NCBI GenBank assembly: GCA_900467185.1 | Contig: UBPA01000020.1 | Location: forward strand, 1-64,000 | From: Hyphomicrobiales bacterium | GTDB taxonomy: Bacteria; Pseudomonadota; Alphaproteobacteria; Rhizobiales; Rhizobiaceae | Length of the DNA stretch: 64,000 nt | Direction of reading: 5' to 3' | Shown: positions 38,273 through 46,157 of the stretch, piece by piece | How positions within the stretch are numbered: the first letter of the stretch is position 1 | Layout: each line of letters begins with the position of its first letter | Notes under the pieces: generated by a model | Told to the model about the DNA's origin: nothing | Seen by the model: the letters and a program-made list of their open reading frames with translations, nothing else | The model's database searches: none | Position numbers and translations under genes: made by a program

Positions 38273-38884
38273 CTACTGGGTGCGGACGCTGCCAACCGCC
38301 ACGGCGCGGCCGTCCTGAAGCTTGACCCACCGGCCGGCATGGTCCACTGACTGGCGCTTGAGGTAGGTGTACTCGGTGTCCGACCAGATCAGCACCTTGC
38401 TGCGCATGTTGTCGAGAATGAAGTCGCCACGGTCCGTGCGCACGGTCAGCACGGCATGACCATCGCCATTCGGCTGGAGGACGACGGTGATCAAAAGGTT
38501 GCCCGGCGCGATGCCGGCCTGCATCAGTTCGCGACGCTTCAGGAGAACGTAATCCTCGCAGTCGCCGACGGTGTCCGGGTAGGCCCAGTGCTCTTCGACA
38601 CCGTAGATTTCCTTGTCCGTCATCGGCGTAATCTGCTCGTTCACGTCGTAGTTGACCTCCAGAATGGTCTTCCAGGTCTCGCGCGTCAGTGTCAGCGGTT
38701 CGGCCTTGGTCGGGTTGGCACGGCATTCGTCCGGAGCCGTGCGGCAGAATTCATAATGGCCGACCGGAGGATTGGTCGGGCCCTCGGTTTCCATGTTGGC
38801 TGGGAATGCGAATGCGGAGGTCGCCAGGGCGAGAGTGCCGAGTGCGCCGAAGATGCCTGCTTTGAAGCTTTTTGCTTTTGTCAT
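38273..38884 (-). CDS. Transglutaminase-like cysteine peptidase (BTLCP family)
   Basis: A 203-residue secreted protein. A signal peptide ends around residue 26 (ALATSAFA-FP). The BTLCP triad is Cys109 (TVGDCEDYVLLKRRELM), His143 (GDGHAVLTVRT) and Asp158 (DRGDFILDNM). LapG of this family cleaves a surface adhesin under c-di-GMP control, but no LapD or adhesin gene is adjacent, and many rhizobial paralogues have no known target. Confidence 0.92.
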   Translation of the reverse strand: MTKAKSFKAGIFGALGTLALATSAFAFPANMETEGPTNPPVGHYEFCRTAPDECRANPTKAEPLTLTRETWKTILEVNYDVNEQITPMTDKEIYGVEEHWAYPDTVGDCEDYVLLKRRELMQAGIAPGNLLITVVLQPNGDGHAVLTVRTDRGDFILDNMRSKVLIWSDTEYTYLKRQSVDHAGRWVKLQDGRAVAVGSVRTQ

Positions 38885-39418
38885 TGTCCGTGTCCCCGTT
38901 ACAGGCACAGAATGACACCGACACTTTGACCTCCGCCGAAAATTCGAAGTAAAACAAAGTACAAATACGGATCAACTCAATATAAAATACGCGGAAAATT
39001 GTCGCTGTATTTGACGCGTGTTTGATGAAATGTCGTCGAAAATTTGACCGATCCCGGTAAGAAGATGCCTGCGGAAAATCGATAAGTAGAGGATCGGATT
39101 GAGAAAAATGGTAAATCGTGAGAGAGGTAGGGCGGTTCGGTATCGCGAGACGATGTAGCGAAAGTGCGTGCTTTCCGACAAAGGTGCTTGTCCAGTAACG
39201 GGAGACCGGACGCTTTTTTGTTCATGATCTGGTTAGGATAATCTGCAAAGGCCTTTTTCGCCTTTGCCAGGGGAGATCATCCGCGCCGGTTGGGCAAGGC
39301 CCGCATCACGCGTCGGGTCACGCCGTTCGACAGCCCGCGCGAGCTTGCAGCGCGCGCGGGTCGAATGCGTGCGCGACGACGACGGACGACGCCCTTGGGA
39401 TGTCGATGAAAGAACGGA
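38885..39418. other. 534-bp intergenic region with hairpins, possible small RNA
   Basis: No protein gene is convincing here. The first 250 bases are distinctly AT-rich. A terminator-like stem (39189-39212, one mismatch) with six T's at 39214-39219 points rightward although no plus-strand gene precedes it. Two more stems follow: GCAAAGGC/GCCTTTGC (39245-39267) and TTCGA...CCCGCGCG with its complement (39326-39365). The region must also contain the promoter of the cysteine peptidase on the minus strand. Confidence 0.5.
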
Positions 39419-40027
39419 TCAGAGAAATTCGCGCAGCGTATCGCGGGATTGGACGCCTAGGAACTCGATGGCGACGCCTTCCTGGAAGTGACGCACGATG
39501 CGTCCGCGCATGTTGCCGAGCAGCATGGGCGTGCCGAGGTCGAAGCGGAATTCCGTATCCACGGCGGCACCGGAGAGCGAAAGGTCGATGATGCGGCAGG
39601 CGTAGCGCGAGCCGTCTTCGAGCGTGATTTCCGTGTGGGTCTTGCGCGGTGCCAGACGGTCGTGGCGTCGGTCTTCCGGCAGGCCGAGTTCGTGCTTGTT
39701 GGCGATCCAGGTCAGCTGGGCCGCAAGCTTGTCGCGCTTGCGCTCGGTCGCGTTGATGCGGACCGTGAAGGAGCCGTCGGCCAGCCGCGAGACCAGGCCC
39801 TCGATGCGCCCGACATGATCGACATAGGCGATCACGCGCTCGCCGATCCGCGGGCGGGCGGTGGTGGCGAGGAAGACGTCGCCGGGCGACATTTCCGTTG
39901 CGATGCAGTCAAACTCGTCGTGACTGGCCAGCATCAGGCGGCCGCTGAGGTTCACGGTGACGCGCTGGAACGAGCCTTCATCATGCGGCTTGGATGCCGC
40001 GGATCGAGATTGGTTGAAATTGAACAT
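39419..40027 (-). CDS. PilZ-domain protein
   Basis: A 202-residue protein with two PilZ-like halves. The N-terminal half (about 20-105) lacks clear c-di-GMP ligands. The C-terminal half has the binding pair RLAPR (124-128, RxxxR) and DLSLSG (148-153, [DN]xSxxG), so c-di-GMP binding is expected there. It lies 71 bases downstream of the PAS gene on the same strand and could be co-transcribed. Confidence 0.9.
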   Translation of the reverse strand: MFNFNQSRSAASKPHDEGSFQRVTVNLSGRLMLASHDEFDCIATEMSPGDVFLATTARPRIGERVIAYVDHVGRIEGLVSRLADGSFTVRINATERKRDKLAAQLTWIANKHELGLPEDRRHDRLAPRKTHTEITLEDGSRYACRIIDLSLSGAAVDTEFRFDLGTPMLLGNMRGRIVRHFQEGVAIEFLGVQSRDTLREFL

Positions 40028-40098
40028 CGCGACGCGCCCATGGACCTTGCGTCATCACGAATACTAGACACGGGTTAATAGAGTCTTCGAATACAACC

Positions 40099-40740
40099 TT
40101 ATCGGCCCTTGCCGCCATCCATGACAGAGAGGTGCATGACCCGTGCGATCACCTGCCGGAGAGCCGAATCGCGTGTCTGCGAGGCAAAGCTCCGCACCAC
40201 CGCGGCACGGGCCGCGACCTCGGTCACCGGCGCATCCCGATCCGGATAGGCGACGTGATCGAGCGAGAGGAAGGGCAGGGGATGCGCACCGATCCAGACC
40301 GGTCGCGAGAGGGGGGTCAGCGAGCCGAAGACGCGGTCGTTGCGGCCGTCGCGCGAGCGAAGCGGCAGAAGGACCAGTTCCACGGCCAGCTGTTCGCCGT
40401 GCGACGTGGTGCCCGACGCGGCAATGACCGCGGGCTCCCCGGCAAGCATGACCCGACGCGTGACGGTGGACAGGTCCTCCATGTCGGAGGCGGACCAGAG
40501 ACTGTCGAGCCGCGCACCGCGCAGTTCGCGGACGAACAGCGAGCAGAGGCGCGTGCCCGCGAGGCGAAAGCGAGGGGATGCCACGCGGCCATGGGTGGCC
40601 TCGGCCTCCTCGAGGATGAAGACATCCGGCAGGGCATGGCGAATCGCACCCGGATCGAGCTGATCCCGGCAGGGAACGCGACCATTGCTGCGAAGGCTCT
40701 GCCAGTACCGGAAAATGTCGGCGGATGTGCGCGTCTTCAT
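40099..40740 (-). CDS. PAS_5 (PF07310-like) domain protein
   Basis: A 213-residue protein made almost wholly of a PAS-type domain of the alphaproteobacterial PAS_5 family. RDQLDPGAIRHALPDVFILE, RFRLAGTRLCSLFVRELRGA and PLRSRDGRNDRVFGSLTPLS are the conserved blocks. No output domain is present. The start (MKTRTSADIFRYWQSLR) is chosen over an upstream frame. Neighbouring PilZ suggests signalling, without direct evidence. Confidence 0.85.
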   Translation of the reverse strand: MKTRTSADIFRYWQSLRSNGRVPCRDQLDPGAIRHALPDVFILEEAEATHGRVASPRFRLAGTRLCSLFVRELRGARLDSLWSASDMEDLSTVTRRVMLAGEPAVIAASGTTSHGEQLAVELVLLPLRSRDGRNDRVFGSLTPLSRPVWIGAHPLPFLSLDHVAYPDRDAPVTEVAARAAVVRSFASQTRDSALRQVIARVMHLSVMDGGKGR

Positions 40741-41014
40741 GTCGTTCGTCCCGCTTTGGTGCACAGGCGTCCCGCATCGGAGCGATGGAGGACCACTTGG
40801 CGCTTTGCAGAGAGAGCCTCGCAAATCCCGTGCCACAGAGGGTGTTAAGGATAATGGACCGTTTCGATCGAAGTCTTCTAAAGGGTCAAGAGACGGTGCC
40901 ATCGCCGGACGAAGCGTCCCTTTTCGGACGCAGCCGGCCGCAGGCGCGCCGAGTCCTTGCCAGCTGCAACCGGGCAGGAGATAAACGCCGCTCGCATCCG
41001 ACGATCGAAAGCCC

Positions 41015-41872
41015 ATGCCCATGACCGACCCAGACAAGGTGCCACAGCCCGGCACGCCGCGACATTCCGACGTTCCCACCCCTGACGGTCGCGCAACCGA
41101 TCAAGGAGAGACGGCCGATCCCGCGGTGCAGCCGGACCGTCCGGACGACTCCGGCTACGATTCGGCGACAACCGTGCGCGAGCCGGCCTTCAACCTGCCA
41201 TCGAGCCTCGTCTGGATCCTCACGGTTCTCGTCATCATCCACGCCGTGCGCATGTATCTGCTCTCCGTCGAGATCGATGATGAGCTGATTTTCAACTTCG
41301 CCTTCCTGCCCGCCCGCTACGACCACCCGCTGGCGGATCAGGGCCTCGCATGGCTCTGGACGCCCATCACCTATTCCTTCCTGCACGGGTCGTGGGAGCA
41401 CCTCATCTTCAATGCCTTCTGGATGCTGGCCTTCGGCGCACCGGTCGTTCGTCGCATCGGCGCCGGCAGGTTGGCGATCTTCTGGTGTCTGTCCGCCATC
41501 GCGGCCGTCGGGCTGCACCTTGCGCTTCACTGGGGCGACATGACGGTCGTCATCGGTGCGTCCGGCGTCGTCGCCGGCCTGATGGGGGCCGCCGCGCGGT
41601 TCGTCTTCTCCCCCAGCGGCCGCATCAGCCGCCAGTTCGCCCATCGCAATCCGCGGCTCAGCATGGGTGAGGCGCTGTCCAACCGATCCGTTCTCTTCTT
41701 TGCCGGCGTCTGGTTTGCCACCAACCTTCTGATCGGGCTTGGCCTGTTCACGGTGGATGGCGGGGCCGGCATTGCCTGGGAAGCCCATATCGGCGGCTTT
41801 CTCTTCGGCTTCCTGTTCTTCGGCCTGATCGATCCGCCGACCGAATTCGGCGCGCGCATGCAGGAGGAATGA
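41015..41872 (+). CDS. Rhomboid-family intramembrane serine protease
   Basis: A 285-residue protein with a ~60-residue polar N-terminus rich in Pro/Asp/Thr, then six helices. The catalytic dyad is Ser173 (IGASGVVAGLMG) and His248 (WEAHIGGFLFGF); the upstream SFLHGSWEHLIFNAFWMLAF is the conserved helix 2 motif. Substrates unknown. The start may be the second Met (MTDPDKVPQ). Confidence 0.92.
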   Translation: MPMTDPDKVPQPGTPRHSDVPTPDGRATDQGETADPAVQPDRPDDSGYDSATTVREPAFNLPSSLVWILTVLVIIHAVRMYLLSVEIDDELIFNFAFLPARYDHPLADQGLAWLWTPITYSFLHGSWEHLIFNAFWMLAFGAPVVRRIGAGRLAIFWCLSAIAAVGLHLALHWGDMTVVIGASGVVAGLMGAAARFVFSPSGRISRQFAHRNPRLSMGEALSNRSVLFFAGVWFATNLLIGLGLFTVDGGAGIAWEAHIGGFLFGFLFFGLIDPPTEFGARMQEE

Positions 41873-41981
41873 CAGCCCGATCTGGAGATTTCGGCTTCCC
41901 GCATTTCCGTTTTCGCGGCAAATGCGGTATTCTCCGCCTGCGTCAAACTGTCTCAGGCGCATCGGAAACGGGAGGTTTCGA

Positions 41982-42410
41982 ATGACGGTGAAGAGGATAC
42001 TGGACGAGAAGGGCCGCAAGGTCGTGACCATCGCACCGGAGATGGCGGTGCGAGAAGCAGCCGCGCTTCTTGCGGAACACCGGATCGGGGCCATCGTCGT
42101 GCTCGACGACCGGCAGGCGATCACCGGCCTGCTTGCAGAGCGCGACGTGGTGGCGGCCATCGCGCGGTACGGCGCGGAATGCCTCGACCGGACAGTCGCG
42201 GAGGTCATGTGCCGGGATGTGCATACCTGCACGGAGGACATGGAGATCGAGGCCGTCATGGAGATCATGAACAGTCGCCGCGCCCGCCACCTGCCCGTCG
42301 CCCGCAACGGCCGCCTCGTCGGCATCGTCTCGATCGGCGACGCGGTGCGCAGCCATATCCGCGCGATCGAGCATGAGACCCGCGAGATCAAGGCCTATAT
42401 CGCTGGCTGA
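41982..42410 (+). CDS. CBS-pair domain protein
   Basis: A 142-residue stand-alone pair of CBS domains (about residues 8-62 and 72-125; TIAPEMAVREAAALLAEHRI and MEIMNSRRARHLPVARNGRL). Such proteins bind adenine nucleotides, but the ligand is not readable here. GGAGG lies 7 bases before the ATG. It converges with the patatin gene. Confidence 0.92.
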   Translation: MTVKRILDEKGRKVVTIAPEMAVREAAALLAEHRIGAIVVLDDRQAITGLLAERDVVAAIARYGAECLDRTVAEVMCRDVHTCTEDMEIEAVMEIMNSRRARHLPVARNGRLVGIVSIGDAVRSHIRAIEHETREIKAYIAG

Positions 42411-42437
42411 AGCCCTACACGGGAGGCCGTCGCGCGA

Positions 42438-43424
42438 TCAGCGCAGCACGGTGTCCTGCAGGCGCTTGAGCTCCGTCAGCCGGTTCCTGGTCTCGACATA
42501 GCCGCGGTCGATCGCTTCGCCGGCACGGTGGAACTCCGACAGGCCGATATCGCTGAGCTTCGGATGCAGCGACAGGTCCGGCGGATCGCCGGCGAGCTTT
42601 GCCCGCGAGATGCGGTCCTGAATGACGTTGAAGGCCTGGACCATGACGCTGGTCATGCCGAGGCGCGCGACGGGCGTGGCGGTCTGCTGGGGCTCGGGAT
42701 GGGCGGCAGGATTGCCGGCCCGCAGCTTGATGACGGCCGAGCGGCCGTAGAGGTCATACTGCAGATTGACGGCCACAACGAGTGGCTGTTCGTAAGCGCG
42801 GCAGACCGACACCGGAACCGGATTGACCAGCGCCCCATCGACCAGCATGCGGCCGTTGCAGCGAATGGGCTCGAAAATGCCGGGCAGGGCATAGGAGGCC
42901 CGCAACGCCGTGATCAGCGATCCCTCCGCCAGCCAGACCTCGTGACCGGACTTGATGTCGGTGGCGATGGCCACGAACGGGCGACCGAGATTTTCGATCA
43001 GAACGTCGTCGAGATGCTCCTGCATGCGCTTGGTCAGCCGCAGCCCGCCGAAGAGTCCGCCGCCGCCGATGGCCAGATCCAGGAGGCCGGCAATGCGGCG
43101 CATGGTCAGGGATCGGGCGAAGGCCTCCAGTTCGTCGAGCTTGCCCGCGAGATAGCAGCCGCCGACCAGCGCGCCGATCGAGGTGCCCGCGATCATGCCG
43201 ACGGGAATGCCTTCCTCGTCCAGCGCGCGCAGCACGCCGATATGGGCCCAACCGCGGGCAGCGCCGCCACCCAGCGCGAGCGCAATCCGTGTCTTTTCCG
43301 GAGCGACGGTCAAAGCCTTGCCGATTCCTTCCTGCTGGTGGCGGACAGGCGCGCTGCCCAAGCCGTCATGCGGTGCAGGATTTTCCGCACCCGTTCCGTG
43401 TCGTGAGAATGTCCAGTTCAGCAT
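42438..43424 (-). CDS. Patatin-like phospholipase (RssA/NTE type)
   Basis: A 328-residue hydrolase. The oxyanion loop LGGGAARGWAHIGVL (51-65), the nucleophile Ser82 in GTSIG and Asp196 in DGALVNPVP form the patatin dyad. No signal peptide. Lipid acyl hydrolysis is expected; the physiological substrate is unknown. It is downstream of hisI and folE on the same strand. Confidence 0.92.
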   Translation of the reverse strand: MLNWTFSRHGTGAENPAPHDGLGSAPVRHQQEGIGKALTVAPEKTRIALALGGGAARGWAHIGVLRALDEEGIPVGMIAGTSIGALVGGCYLAGKLDELEAFARSLTMRRIAGLLDLAIGGGGLFGGLRLTKRMQEHLDDVLIENLGRPFVAIATDIKSGHEVWLAEGSLITALRASYALPGIFEPIRCNGRMLVDGALVNPVPVSVCRAYEQPLVVAVNLQYDLYGRSAVIKLRAGNPAAHPEPQQTATPVARLGMTSVMVQAFNVIQDRISRAKLAGDPPDLSLHPKLSDIGLSEFHRAGEAIDRGYVETRNRLTELKRLQDTVLR

Positions 43425-43553
43425 GGGGCACCTGTCCACCAATACGGCCGAGCCTCGACGGAAGATCTGGGCCTTTTATGCCGACATTAGAGCGCCAACA
43501 GCGTTGAAACTTCGTTTAACACGGCAGCGCCTGTCTCAAATAAAAGCAGATGC

Positions 43554-44006
43554 TCATTTTTTATCGTAGACCGCGTCCGGATCGAAATGCCGGACATCGT
43601 CGCGGATCGTGAGCTTGACCGCGCCGTCCGCAATGTCCACGGAGCGGTAGAAGCACGAGCGCCGGCCGGTGTGGCATGTCGCATCGTGGCCCGCGACCGT
43701 GACCCTCAGCCAGACGGCATCCTGATCGCAGTCCGTCCGCAGTTCGACCACCGTCTGGAGATTGCCCGATGTTTCGCCCTTCTTCCAGAGCGCCTTGCGG
43801 GAGCGGCTGTAGTAATGCGCGACGCCGGTCTCGACGGTGAGCGCCAGGGCTTCGGCGTTCATATGCGCCACCATCAGCAACATTCCGTCTTGCGCATCCG
43901 TCACGACGGCCGTGACCAGCCCATGCGAATCGAACCGCGGCGTGAAGGCAAGGCCTTCCTCGACCTTTGCATGATCGGACGACGGCTGGGCAAAAACGAG
44001 AGGCAT
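43554..44006 (-). CDS. hisI: Phosphoribosyl-AMP cyclohydrolase
   Basis: A 150-residue enzyme for histidine biosynthesis, opening the adenine ring of PR-AMP. The metal site DCDQDAVWL and [11 protein letters not shown] are present, as is [26 protein letters not shown]. It lacks a HisE domain, as in other rhizobia. The start [11 protein letters not shown] is at 44006. Confidence 0.95.
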   Translation of the reverse strand: MPLVFAQPSSDHAKVEEGLAFTPRFDSHGLVTAVVTDAQDGMLLMVAHMNAEALALTVETGVAHYYSRSRKALWKKGETSGNLQTVVELRTDCDQDAVWLRVTVAGHDATCHTGRRSCFYRSVDIADGAVKLTIRDDVRHFDPDAVYDKK

Positions 44007-44121
44007 CAAGGGAACTCCGGCTGGATCGAGCGGTCGCGTCACAGGGGAAGACGCGTTACCCCGCGGATTTTACAGCCTGCCAACGCGCGCGACAATGCCG
44101 CTCTCAGACGGCGGGATCAAA

Positions 44122-44165
44122 CGACGAGAAGGCCGGCACGCAGCGCGTCGCCGGCCTTCTCGTCG
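44122..44165. terminator. Long perfect hairpin between folE and hisI
   Basis: CGACGAGAAGGCCGGC (44122-44137) pairs perfectly over 16 bp with GCCGGCCTTCTCGTCG (44150-44165). It lies 18 bases after the folE stop. On the minus strand only TTT follows, so it may terminate folE inefficiently or protect its 3' end. Confidence 0.65.
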
Positions 44166-44183
44166 GTCTGTATCACGAAAGGA

Positions 44184-44801
44184 TTAGCGAAACCCGCGAA
44201 CCATCGACATGAAGCGGGCCTGCTCGGCGGCGTCCGTCTTAAACGCGCCGGTGAAGGTCGTGGTCAGCGTGGTCGAACCCTGCTTCAGCACGCCGCGCAT
44301 GGCCATGCACATATGCTCGGCCTCGATCATTACGGCAACGCCCCGCGGGCGGAGCGTTTCGGCGATCGCACCGGCGATCTGCGCCGTCATGGTTTCCTGC
44401 GTCTGCAGCCGGCGCCCGAAAATATCGACGACCCGGGCGATCTTGGAGAGACCGAGAACGCGGCCTTCCGGCAGGTAGGCGACATGCGCGTGGCCGACGA
44501 CCGGCAGCATGTGATGTTCGCAATGGGAGTGAAAGGGAATGTCCTTCACCAGCACGATATCGTCGAAGCCGGCGACCTCTTCGAAGGTGCGGCCCAGCAC
44601 GTCCTCAGCCGCCAGATCATAACCGGAGAAGAGTTCCTTATAGGCTTTCACCACACGCGTCGGGGTATCGATCAGGCCTTCGCGCTGCGGATCGTCGCCG
44701 GCCCAACGCAGGAGAACGCGAACGGCGTCCTCGGCTTCCTTCTGCGACGGCCGACCGTCGACGTCCGTTTGCGACGGAAAATTCTTCACGATGGCATCCA
44801 T
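44184..44801 (-). CDS. folE: GTP cyclohydrolase I
   Basis: A 205-residue type I enzyme making dihydroneopterin triphosphate for folate. The zinc site [42 protein letters not shown] and the late Cys in [14 protein letters not shown] are intact. A promoter fits just upstream. The order folE-hisI-patatin is common in rhizobia. Confidence 0.97.
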   Translation of the reverse strand: MDAIVKNFPSQTDVDGRPSQKEAEDAVRVLLRWAGDDPQREGLIDTPTRVVKAYKELFSGYDLAAEDVLGRTFEEVAGFDDIVLVKDIPFHSHCEHHMLPVVGHAHVAYLPEGRVLGLSKIARVVDIFGRRLQTQETMTAQIAGAIAETLRPRGVAVMIEAEHMCMAMRGVLKQGSTTLTTTFTGAFKTDAAEQARFMSMVRGFR

Positions 44802-44821
44802 GATGGCCTCTGCTGCGTGGC

Positions 44822-44851
44822 GCGTAGCTTGACGTTGATCGTTACGGACAA
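44822..44851 (-). promoter_or_regulatory. Putative folE promoter
   Basis: On the minus strand TTGTCC (44851-44846) and CTACGC (44827-44822) are spaced by 18 bases, about 20 bases before the folE ATG. The match to the rhizobial sigma-70 pattern is fair. Confidence 0.45.
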
Positions 44852-44971
44852 CTCGCCACTCACCGGTAGCCTGGACGTCTCGTCAGGCTTCGGCTGCCAT
44901 TGGCGGGCTCCGGGGCTTTGCGGAAAGAGAGGTCAAGGCTCTCTCCCGTTCGGCACGGTTCCCCAAACAAC

Positions 44972-45006
44972 AGGCGACAGCGGGCGTCTGTGCCCTGTCG
45001 CCTTTT
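44972..45006 (+). terminator. Orphan terminator upstream of the NifU-like gene
   Basis: AGGCGACAG (44972-44980) pairs perfectly with CTGTCGCCT (44995-45003) and TTT follows. No plus-strand gene precedes it; folE is divergent. It may end a small RNA transcribed from the folE upstream region (about 44860-45006), or attenuate a long leader. The rest of the 378-bp folE-NifU gap shows no gene. Confidence 0.7.
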
Positions 45007-45015
45007 CCGTCGCTA

Positions 45016-45030
45016 CCATATAATATATGG
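45016..45030 (+). promoter_or_regulatory. Dyad overlapping a consensus -10 box
   Basis: CCATAT-AAT-ATATGG (45016-45030) is a perfect inverted repeat with a 3-base centre. It contains TATAAT (45019-45024), the best -10 in the area; no good -35 is seen (TGTCGC at 44996). A regulator binding the dyad would block the promoter of the NifU-like and yidD genes. Confidence 0.5.
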
Positions 45031-45179
45031 CAAGGTGTGTAAAAGAGCCGGACGCGACGCCCTGGTTCTTTTTTCCGCTCTGGTGGAGAAAATCCTCCGC
45101 CTGCTTCTTATATCCACGCGAAATCATATCGATTGCCCGTTCCACCTACGGACGGACATGCCAGCGGGATGGCCGTATC

Positions 45180-45641
45180 ATGGATGACATCTACAACAGC
45201 CGCATTCTCGAATTTGCCGGAAACATCCCGCGCAGCGGACGCCTCGATCCGGCGGATGCCGAGGCCGCCGCGCATTCCAAGCTTTGCGGCTCCAAGGTCA
45301 AGGTGACCATCCGCATGGCTGACGGTCACATCACGGATTTCGCCCATGACGTCAAAGCCTGTGCGCTCGGGCAGGCGTCCTCCTCGATCATGGCGCGCAA
45401 CATCGTGGGCGCGAGCGTGGAGGAGGTGCGGACGGCGCGCGAGGCGATGCTGGCCATGCTGAAGGCCGATGGCGAGGGGCCGGACGGCCGGTTTGCCGAC
45501 ATGCGCATCCTGCGCCCGGTCAAGGATTACAAGGCCCGCCACGCCTCGACCATGCTCACCTTCGACGCCGTCGTGGACGCGATCGGACAGGTCGAAGCCG
45601 CCCGCTTGGCATCGCCGGAGCTTCAGAAGGCGAACGTCTGA
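45180..45641 (+). CDS. NifU/IscU-like iron-sulfur scaffold domain protein
   Basis: A 153-residue protein of the IscU-like N-terminal fold. Cys36 (HSKLCGSKVKVTI) and Cys61 (VKACALGQASSSIMARNIVG) match two of the three cluster-binding cysteines of IscU; the third is absent, as in other alphaproteobacterial members of this branch. A role in Fe-S handling is likely but unproven. It is two bases upstream of yidD. Confidence 0.87.
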   Translation: MDDIYNSRILEFAGNIPRSGRLDPADAEAAAHSKLCGSKVKVTIRMADGHITDFAHDVKACALGQASSSIMARNIVGASVEEVRTAREAMLAMLKADGEGPDGRFADMRILRPVKDYKARHASTMLTFDAVVDAIGQVEAARLASPELQKANV

Positions 45642-45643
45642 CG

Positions 45644-45997
45644 ATGTGCGACGGCAAGCCCGATTGCGGCCACGAGGCCGGAAAGCCGGGCCCCTATCGC
45701 GGTCGCAACTGGCGGGGGCCGTTCCCACGGACACCGGGGCGCCTTGCCGGCATGGGGCTGATCCGCCTTTACCAGCTGACGCTGTCGAGCTTCATCGGTC
45801 ATGGCTGCCGCCACATCCCGACCTGCTCGGAATATGGCTATGAGGCGATTGCCCGACACGGCCTCTGGCCCGGCGGCTGGATGACGCTCTACCGGATCGC
45901 CCGTTGCGGCCCCGGCGGCACGGGCGGGCTCGATCCGGTGCCGCCGCATCTGGCCGGCAGGCTTCGCTGGCTGGCGCCCTGGCGTCGCCCTTCCTGA
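45644..45997 (+). CDS. yidD: Membrane protein insertion efficiency factor YidD
   Basis: A 117-residue small membrane-associated protein. The YidD core [30 protein letters not shown] and the closing GGLDPVP motif are clear. It assists YidC-dependent insertion in E. coli. In this lineage it sits apart from the rnpA-yidC locus, next to the scaffold gene and thrS. Confidence 0.94.
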   Translation: MCDGKPDCGHEAGKPGPYRGRNWRGPFPRTPGRLAGMGLIRLYQLTLSSFIGHGCRHIPTCSEYGYEAIARHGLWPGGWMTLYRIARCGPGGTGGLDPVPPHLAGRLRWLAPWRRPS

Positions 45998-46063
45998 CGG
46001 TTGCGGCCAATCCGGCCTCTTTCCACATCCGGCAAATGCCTTTATACCGCGCGCGTCCATACA

Positions 46064-46100
46064 GAAGACCGGGTGCATCTGCGTGCCGGCCGGACCCGGT
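46064..46100 (+). promoter_or_regulatory. Leader hairpin upstream of thrS
   Basis: AGACCGGGT (46064-46072) pairs perfectly with ACCCGGTCT (46092-46100). TTATAC at 46042-46047 could be a -10 box just upstream. The stem ends 57 bases before the thrS ATG. No T-box, threonine-codon leader or T-run is seen, so its role is open. Confidence 0.4.
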
Positions 46101-46157
46101 CTCATTCATCGCATTCCCCACCCGCATTCGTTGGCGGGACTGGATAGGAGAAACAGC

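Noticed and set aside
45027-45179. In-frame 51-residue N-terminal extension of the NifU-like protein
   Set aside because: The translation is rich in Trp/Phe/Arg and unlike the family, which starts near MDDIYNSRILEFA; the ATG at 45027 lies inside the -10 dyad.
46001-46157. T-box or threonine attenuator upstream of thrS
   Set aside because: There is a perfect hairpin at 46064-46100, but no T-box sequence, no leader peptide with threonine codons and no T-run.
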